From Linanthus parryae (Eukaryota; Streptophyta; Magnoliopsida; Ericales; Polemoniaceae): a stretch of DNA of 64,000 bases. Numbering within the stretch: position 1 is the stretch's first letter; every line of letters begins with the position of its first letter. The DNA is taken from NCBI GenBank assembly GCA_023055425.1, contig JALGPY010000006.1:74894435-74958434 (forward strand), read 5' to 3'. A program made the translations under genes and the position numbers. Positions 58,822-64,000 of the stretch are shown here, piece after piece. The notes under the pieces are model-generated. The model ran no database searches, was not told where the DNA came from, and worked only from the letters and a program-made list of their open reading frames with translations.

Positions 58822-58927
58822 CCGGAATTGTTCCGTTCCCAAGAGCAAAGCGGAATGGGGGCCGGAACCGTTTTCACAACTATGTTAATATCGGTAATAA
58901 TTTTGATAATGGGATTTGATATCCATT

Positions 58928-60008
58928 CTTGATAAATTTGACGACTGCATTTCACAATGGAAAAAAATCAGAGAGGGGATCTGTATGACTCAACCACAGG
59001 GTTTCGAAACATAAGGTCAAATGCATAAAAGCTGTGCAGGCTAATGAAGTCCATGAATGTTCTAAAGTAGCCCGCTAGAAAATAGTATTTCATCAGGGGA
59101 TCGTTCACTATAATGGTTGAAAATTGCTGCATGTCACTCTCACTAGTAGAGAGTTGATGATCATGTCACTTAACATCGATGACACACTACTGGCTAGTGG
59201 AGCTCAAGGTCTGTTCTTTTCCACTGAGGGGTAGATATCCTCTCGATTTACGATGAAGGATAATGGTAATGCGAGATGCATTCTTGTTATTTCATAGAGG
59301 CTTCTTGCATTGTCACTAGAGGTGTACATTAAAGAAGATGGGACTTGGTGTACATCAATTACGGGCAAACTTGCTAGATCATCCCATTCCTAAACCACTT
59401 TCGAGAATCGTCTTTGTGGATTGTTTTAGTGAAATGGGACTTGGTAGTCGATGACTTGGAATATGAATATATGATTGATGAACATTCGAGACATTGACGT
59501 TCAGAATTTATTTGGCTTTTCTTGGATTATTATGCGTGATATTTTAGATACGTGCATGATAAGTTAAATTTCCTGTACTAGCATCGAGCATGTCGCACAG
59601 ACACGAGATCGGCTCCCTCACAAGAGCGATCGCCTTTGCGATACCCAAGATGGTGAGTAAAGATGAGAGCGATTCCAGATCAGAGCTAGACGCCTATCAA
59701 ATGAATTCACTAGTCGCATTGGATAGATTCCAAGCTGAGATTGGCATGTGTGCCATTCGAACATGGTTAATACCCCAAACCATTTATAGTGTGTGTAAGA
59801 AGAGCCCGATGCGAGAGCTATTTTCTTTTCACATTATGTGTGACATTGCAGCACTCAGGTTAGTCACCTAGATGGAGGCTGAATTAGAATCTGCATAGTG
59901 GTCCTTATGAGATAAGATGCGCTCCGATTAGAGTTCAAATACTATGACGTGTAATTCCTGATAACACGTGCTAAGTAGTGACATGAGGTGGCGAGGTTGA
60001 GTAGTCCA
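58928..60008 (+). pseudogene. O RT remnant, right part
   Basis: Scattered copia RT similarity: ATTTGACGACTGC resembling the DVKTAF region, then DLYDSTTGFRNIR (near 58975), resembling the VYMTQPEGF block, and a damaged region near 59160-59190 (HLTSMTHYWL, in place of YVDDILL-type sequence). No open frame remains. The ORF at 59590-59871 lies in this decayed stretch and matches no family I know. From about 59300 on the assignment rests on position only. Confidence 0.5.
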
Positions 60009-61442
60009 TGTTGGAATAGATGCCCTAGAGGCAATCGTAGATTTAGTATGAACAATGTTTTGGCTAGAATATTCATTTATTATTTATGGCGATATTTAAT
60101 ATAATGAGGTCCTTAGATAAATTGTGTTATTTATCTTAAATGTCCCTAGTCCATTATATTGATTAATAGGACAATCAAATATAGACTAGTATGTGGGTAG
60201 ATTGATATGGAGATATCAAGTCTAACACATGGGTATGCATTAGGAGTAATGGCATACTGGATTGACCCACGACGAAAAGGATACATTATATTATGTAAAG
60301 TCACAATCGCTTTTCGTAGTGCTAATATTATTGCAATCCTTGGACTTGAAGTCACTAGATACTCTAGTTGTGAAATATTGCGCTTTGATGTTATCAAACG
60401 TTACACCGTAACTGGGTAATCATAAAGATGGCTATCGGGCGTGATAGGAAGCAAGCTTAGAGATCGTAGTGATGTAGATAGGATTTGTCCCTCCTACATA
60501 ATAGGGGTAAATATCCACGGCCACTCGAGGGATGAGGCTTATTGAATGTCTGGCCAGACTCAGATAAATTAATATGGAGATATTAATGTTATCTGCAAGC
60601 ATAAGCATATTCCCAGGATCGAGGAACTATGGATTGGATATACGAGTGTGACTATTTATGTCTCGTGTCCAATCCGGATATGGTGACAAAGGGATAATGC
60701 AATATGACATATTGGGCACAAAGGTTTGTCGGGATCACTGACTATTTCTATTGGTTGGGTTGCATGGATGTGTTGCTAGACACCGCTCCATGTTAGTAAT
60801 AGTTACTACCAACTATATAGAAACCTATGGGGTCACACGTCAAATAGAGTAGAGCTAGATTTGGGATTAATTAATATGGATTAATTAATAGAAGGATCAT
60901 TGTGCAACACCTTGCAAACTTAGTAGGACTAATTTGCAAGGAAGGGAATAGTTCTAGTCCTACTAGAACAAGAAAACTCTTTTATGAAAACAACAAGGAG
61001 TTGTTGGAGTATATAAAGGAGGCTCTAGCTTCCTTCCCACACATGAGTTATTAGTCATAACACACAAAGAGTGGGAGAGAGCAAAAGAGAGAGCAAGACA
61101 AGAGCAAGGCCGAAACCCTAGCCCCGTCCGCCCCCTTACCCGACGGCAAAAAGGGAGGCCGCCCCTCCTTTGTTGCCTTGTTGCTTTGTGCCTTTGATCT
61201 TCATCCCTCTTCCTCCAAAGCTCAAGCTAGCACTTGATTGAAGGAAGAATCTAGATCTCACCTCTAGACGTGGATCAACCGTAGAGACGAGGACATCATT
61301 CTTCGTGTGATCTCACAAATCAAAAGGTACACATCTTCTATGTCCTTAATCATGTTATGATGTCTCTTCCTGTGATCCTTGGTGGGCTTTGAGTAGGATT
61401 AATTTTGTTATTCCGCTGCGTTACCTACGTCAAAACCCAACA
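60009..61442 (+). repeat. S2: solo Angela-like LTR
   Basis: A single 1,434-bp LTR, starting TGTTGGAATAGATGCCC and ending CCCAACA, with no internal region. Flanks are GTCCA (60004-60008) and GTCCC (61443-61447), a target duplication with one later change. A TATATAAA box is at 61010-61017. The LTR is closest to the B type. Inserted in O. Confidence 0.88.
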
Positions 61443-62028
61443 GTCCCGTGAACTCCTGACCTTTTGAGCCTCGTCCATCATCCGAGTATGATTGACACTG
61501 TATACCCTTAGTACCTTTGTCTCTGTTGTGAAGAGACGGATTGGTACTGCTACTTTAGTGTGCCACCTTACGGCTATGGATGATTCGGCCTTCGGACAAC
61601 GCCAGTAAAGAAACTATTCCGAATCTAAGCGGCACATGGATAAAGGAAGCTTCTCATTGCATCATTGTTTGTAATTTTCATTAGGCCCACTTGCAAGATC
61701 CATCGGGCTCATGCAGGATATGAATATAATATAAAAAGTATGGACACATTGGAGCATTTTCTATGGGACTAGACATGTACTCATGGTTATGAGATGCCAA
61801 TTCGATCGAATCTGGGGGATACGAGAGCTCGAATCTGTATTATTTCATTTTAAAGGGCTGATTGCACCTGCTGCTAGCTCATCTCCATGAGATTAGAGTA
61901 TGGATCTCCTGAAACGCAGGAACTCTCAGCAGTCACACGCCACGACCACAAAAATACTTTGTAGATGATTTGGTTAGAGATAGAGAGACCAGAGGAGCTA
62001 CGTGCAGCCCCACCGTTCAAGTGAGAGA
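61443..62028 (+). pseudogene. O internal remnant before the 3' LTR
   Basis: No readable domain. Placed by position between S2 and the O LTR. The last bases, AAGTGAGAGA at 62019-62028, look like the copia polypurine tract seen in A2 (AAGTGGGAGA). Confidence 0.45.
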
Positions 62029-62401
62029 TGTTAAAAAAATTGTGTGTAGCACCCAGTGGGGTGCTTCCTAATGAGACATGCAAACTAGCTAGAAGTTTGT
62101 CTATAAATAGGGACAACTTGCCACTAAATCAGTTAGTGGTAAATAGAGGAATAAATCACTTTATTCTCAGATCTAGAAATCCTAGCCCCTCTCACATTCA
62201 CCCAAAAGGGAAATGTGGTGTAAATCATAGTGTTCGTCCTAGAGATTCATATTAGACTTTTGGGAGCTCGAGGAACATGAGAGAAATCAACAAAAACGAT
62301 CATCATCCACTGCAATTTTTTACGAAAAGAGGTAAACACTAGAATCTTCCGCTTTAATTATGCGTTTAGATCAATATGTGGTAGATCAATATTTTCCTTC
62401 A
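62029..62401 (+). repeat. O 3' LTR
   Basis: A 373-bp LTR, TGTTAAAA...CCTTCA, following a purine tract, with a TATAAATA box at 62102-62109. Its last 190 bases match 37284-37467, the tail of the O 5' LTR. Confidence 0.7.
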
Positions 62402-63087
62402 TCAGCACTTTGTTGCAACACCAAATGTAGTTCCAATCATCGAAAATATGTCTCTGATGACGGGAGCAACGATCCGAACGCGTGTGTCACTCTCCCTCTA
62501 TAGAAGACTTGCACAGTGCATATACCTCAAATCTTGAAGGGGGGGGGGGAGACTTGAATTCGCCATCTGCAACTAAAATCCTCGAGTTTCAGTTGGAAAA
62601 ATTGTTGCCACAGCCGTCGATGTTCTAGGTTTGAGGCGCGACTCGAGATTTGTTGGTGCCGAGGTGTGTTCTCGTGGGAAACAAATTGGCGAAGAGGTGT
62701 GATTCTACAGAATCGCTGTCAATCGGTGTGGCAACACCAAAAGCGGTCAGAGGTATTTTTGTCTGAACAAAAAAAAATTAGGAACAAAGAAAAAAAAAAT
62801 TAGGAACCTCTTCGAACCTTCTACATATTAGAGATTTGGGATCACAAACCTATGACCGCCAATTGACTTGGGACCATGTATGTACTATCCTAAAACCTTT
62901 CAAATATGAGATTTTGTAAATGAAACAAAGGAAACCGGAAAACAAAATGATGAAAGTACATTTGCTCTCTAGAGACCTCACGTTTGACTCGTGGAACAGG
63001 TGGTGCGACAGTGGATAGATGTGAATAAATACTGTATAAGTTAGACAATATGGAATTTGAATTTAAATTGTCGAATATAATAACTTT
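62402..63087. other. Flank outside O, no gene seen
   Basis: Contains an 11-G run (62539-62549), two nearby copies of AAAAATTAGGAAC (62768-62806) and the first copy of the 25-bp direct repeat (62979-63003). No coding sequence or known element is recognised. Confidence 0.5.
62979..63003. repeat. 25-bp direct repeat, left copy
   Basis: CACGTTTGACTCGTGGAACA followed by GGTGG, found again with one change at 63931-63955. Weaker similarity continues for about 30 further bases at both places. Confidence 0.8.
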
Positions 63088-63930
63088 GGGTAAAACACAC
63101 TTTCACCCAGTTTCATTAAAGAACATTTCACTTGCTCTAGTTTCGAAAAGAACATTTTCACCCGTCAGTGTGCCGAATTTTAAAATAATTACAACAACTG
63201 ATTGTGACACTCTTAGGACTAGTTTGGGAATAATGTGGCTGTAAGTGTCAAAACACTTTGGGAAAACTGCTGTGAATTCTTGATAAAATGTTGTTTGGTA
63301 AATATTAAGTAAAAACTCTTGTGAAACATTGATATAGTAATTTTGTGCTTGGTAAAATCAATTGTGAACTTGTTGTGAGAGAGAAAAATGACAAAAATAT
63401 ATGATATGTGTCATTTTCGTAAAGATAACTATTGATATTTTAAAAATTGCAAGGTTAAAATCGATTGTAGATAATGAGTCAAAATCACTTTCTGAAAAAG
63501 CATATCCCCCTTGCTTCCTACAAATTGTCGTGGGACTGCAGAAACTGTTAGAAAAAGCAGAAATTTTATTTTTACTAAGCGCACTAAAACTGCTTCTTCT
63601 GACAGAAATCAACTGTGCTGGCAACAGAAGTATTCCCAAACTCGCCCTTAGTATGGTGTGATGTCTTTCACTATAAATAATTTTAGAGATCAATTCGACC
63701 CACATGTCATGCAAAAAGTCTAATATACCATTGGGTAATGCCTATGATTTTCTTAATGTTAGGGTAAACTTGCCCTAAAAAATATTTTTATCGACGATTC
63801 CCAATCCAAGCCTGACGGTATGTAGTTTTTTGAATATCAGCACAGTACTGAAAGGGTAAAAGTGTTCTTTTCAAAACTAGTTGGGTGTGAAAGTGTCCTT
63901 AAATGAAACTAAAGGGGGTGAAAGTGTGAC
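63088..63930. mobile_element. Foldback-like nonautonomous element with ~90-bp inverted arms
   Basis: The left arm (63088 to about 63175, with ACACTTTCACCC and GTTTCATTAAAG) matches the reverse complement of the right arm (about 63840-63930) over roughly 90 bases with substitutions and small gaps. The interior holds a smaller MITE and no gene. No clear target duplication was found at the outer ends, so the class (Mutator-like or other) is open. The ORFs at 63050-63244 and 63401-63661 have no known domain. Confidence 0.6.
63216..63647. mobile_element. Tourist-like MITE (432 bp) with TTA duplication
   Basis: Terminal inverted repeats GGACTAGTTTGGGAATA and GGGCGAGTTTGGGAATA (reverse complement of the right end) match at 15 of 17 bases. 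TTA at 63213-63215 and 63648-63650 is the target duplication usual for PIF/Harbinger-type elements. It is inserted in the foldback element. Confidence 0.65.
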
Positions 63931-63955
63931 CACGTTAGACTCGTGGAACAGGTGG
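63931..63955. repeat. 25-bp direct repeat, right copy
   Basis: Second copy of the 62979-63003 sequence, directly after the right arm of the foldback element, 952 bp away. Confidence 0.8.
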
Positions 63956-64000
63956 GGATAGTGGTACATATGTGATTGATATCAATTTTCTTTGTTTTTC

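Larger units (their letters stand above)
40919..58919. mobile_element. N: possible nonautonomous hAT-like DNA transposon, split by G
   Basis: An 8-bp sequence TATCCATT is present at 40911-40918 and 58920-58927, where O RT similarity stops and resumes. The N pieces (40919-41916 and 58827-58919, about 1.1 kb together) have TTCCGG and GGAACCG words near both ends, as often seen in hAT elements. However, I find no convincing terminal inverted repeats, and the 8-bp match could be chance. The stretch 41100-41916 is AT-rich with no gene. Confidence 0.3.
37284..62401 (+). mobile_element. O: oldest, highly degenerate copia element forming the base of the stack
   Basis: It is defined by matching LTR ends: about 184 bp at 37284-37467 align with about 190 bp at the end of 62029-62401, sharing for example a stretch on either side of CTAGAATCTTC. 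A decayed primer binding site follows the first. Between them are pieces of copia pol in the correct order (39030-40910, 58928-60008, 61443-62028). B1 lies in the 5' LTR, and N plus G and S2 lie in the pol region. The lineage is uncertain; the pre-integrase block resembles Tork- or TAR-like copia. Its 5' boundary and target duplication are outside the window. Confidence 0.7.

Noticed and set aside
59590..59871. 93-codon ORF considered as a small host gene
   Set aside because: It starts inside decayed O pol sequence, matches no family I know, and lacks promoter or splice signals.
63358..63714. 118-codon minus-strand ORF and overlapping plus-strand ORF
   Set aside because: Both lie mostly inside the TTA-flanked MITE and span its end, with no domain.

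Overview
This window looks like nuclear DNA of a flowering plant. It contains LTR retrotransposons of plant lineages and no rRNA, tRNA, organellar or recognisable host gene. The species cannot be told from the sequence. The lineages are BARE-1/Angela-like and SIRE-like Ty1/copia and Tat-like Ty3/gypsy, assigned from remembered family motifs, because no search was possible.

Almost everything from base 1 to 62,401 is one nested stack of insertions, most of them bounded by 5-bp target-site duplications (TSDs). (i) The oldest layer, O, is a decayed copia element on the + strand. Its 5' LTR tail is at 37,284-37,467 and its 3' LTR at 62,029-62,401. (ii) B1, an old Angela-like copia (+), sits in the 5' LTR of O, and its left end lies outside the window. 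(iii) Into B1 went a SIRE-like copia (-, 1 to about 13,806), a solo LTR S1 (-, 15,065-16,484, TSD TATGA) and a second old Angela-like element B2 (+, 18,059-34,918, TSD TTGTA). (iv) Into SIRE went A1 (-, 1,903-10,497, TSD GCCTT). Into B2 went A2 (+, 21,188-29,691, TSD TAAAA). A1 and A2 are almost identical copies of a young Angela family in opposite orientations. (v) The right half of O carries a possible DNA transposon N, a 16.9-kb Tat-like gypsy element G (+, 41,917-58,821, TSD CCGGA) and a solo LTR S2 (60,009-61,442). The last 1.6 kb, outside O, holds a foldback-like element with a small TTA-flanked MITE inside it.

A2 has an uninterrupted 1,316-residue gag-pol reading frame, near-identical LTRs, a primer binding site and a polypurine tract, so it looks recently active. 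A1 differs mainly by one nonsense codon. G has nearly identical LTRs and a gag-pol frame broken by a single-base deletion in reverse transcriptase.

The most interesting feature is cargo inside G. Between pol and the 3' LTR, on the opposite strand, lies a gene of about 950 codons for a plant mobile domain (PMD) protein with a coiled-coil tail. It appears to have its own TATA box, a candidate 5'-UTR intron and a phase-0 coding intron. The pol-to-PMD interval is a 3.6-kb run of degenerate short repeats, and a 63-bp tandem array lies just downstream of the TATA box in each LTR of G. Other unusual signals are a candidate leader intron that starts inside the Angela LTRs, and a palindrome, CAAAGCTTTG, repeated ten times through the SIRE-like element.
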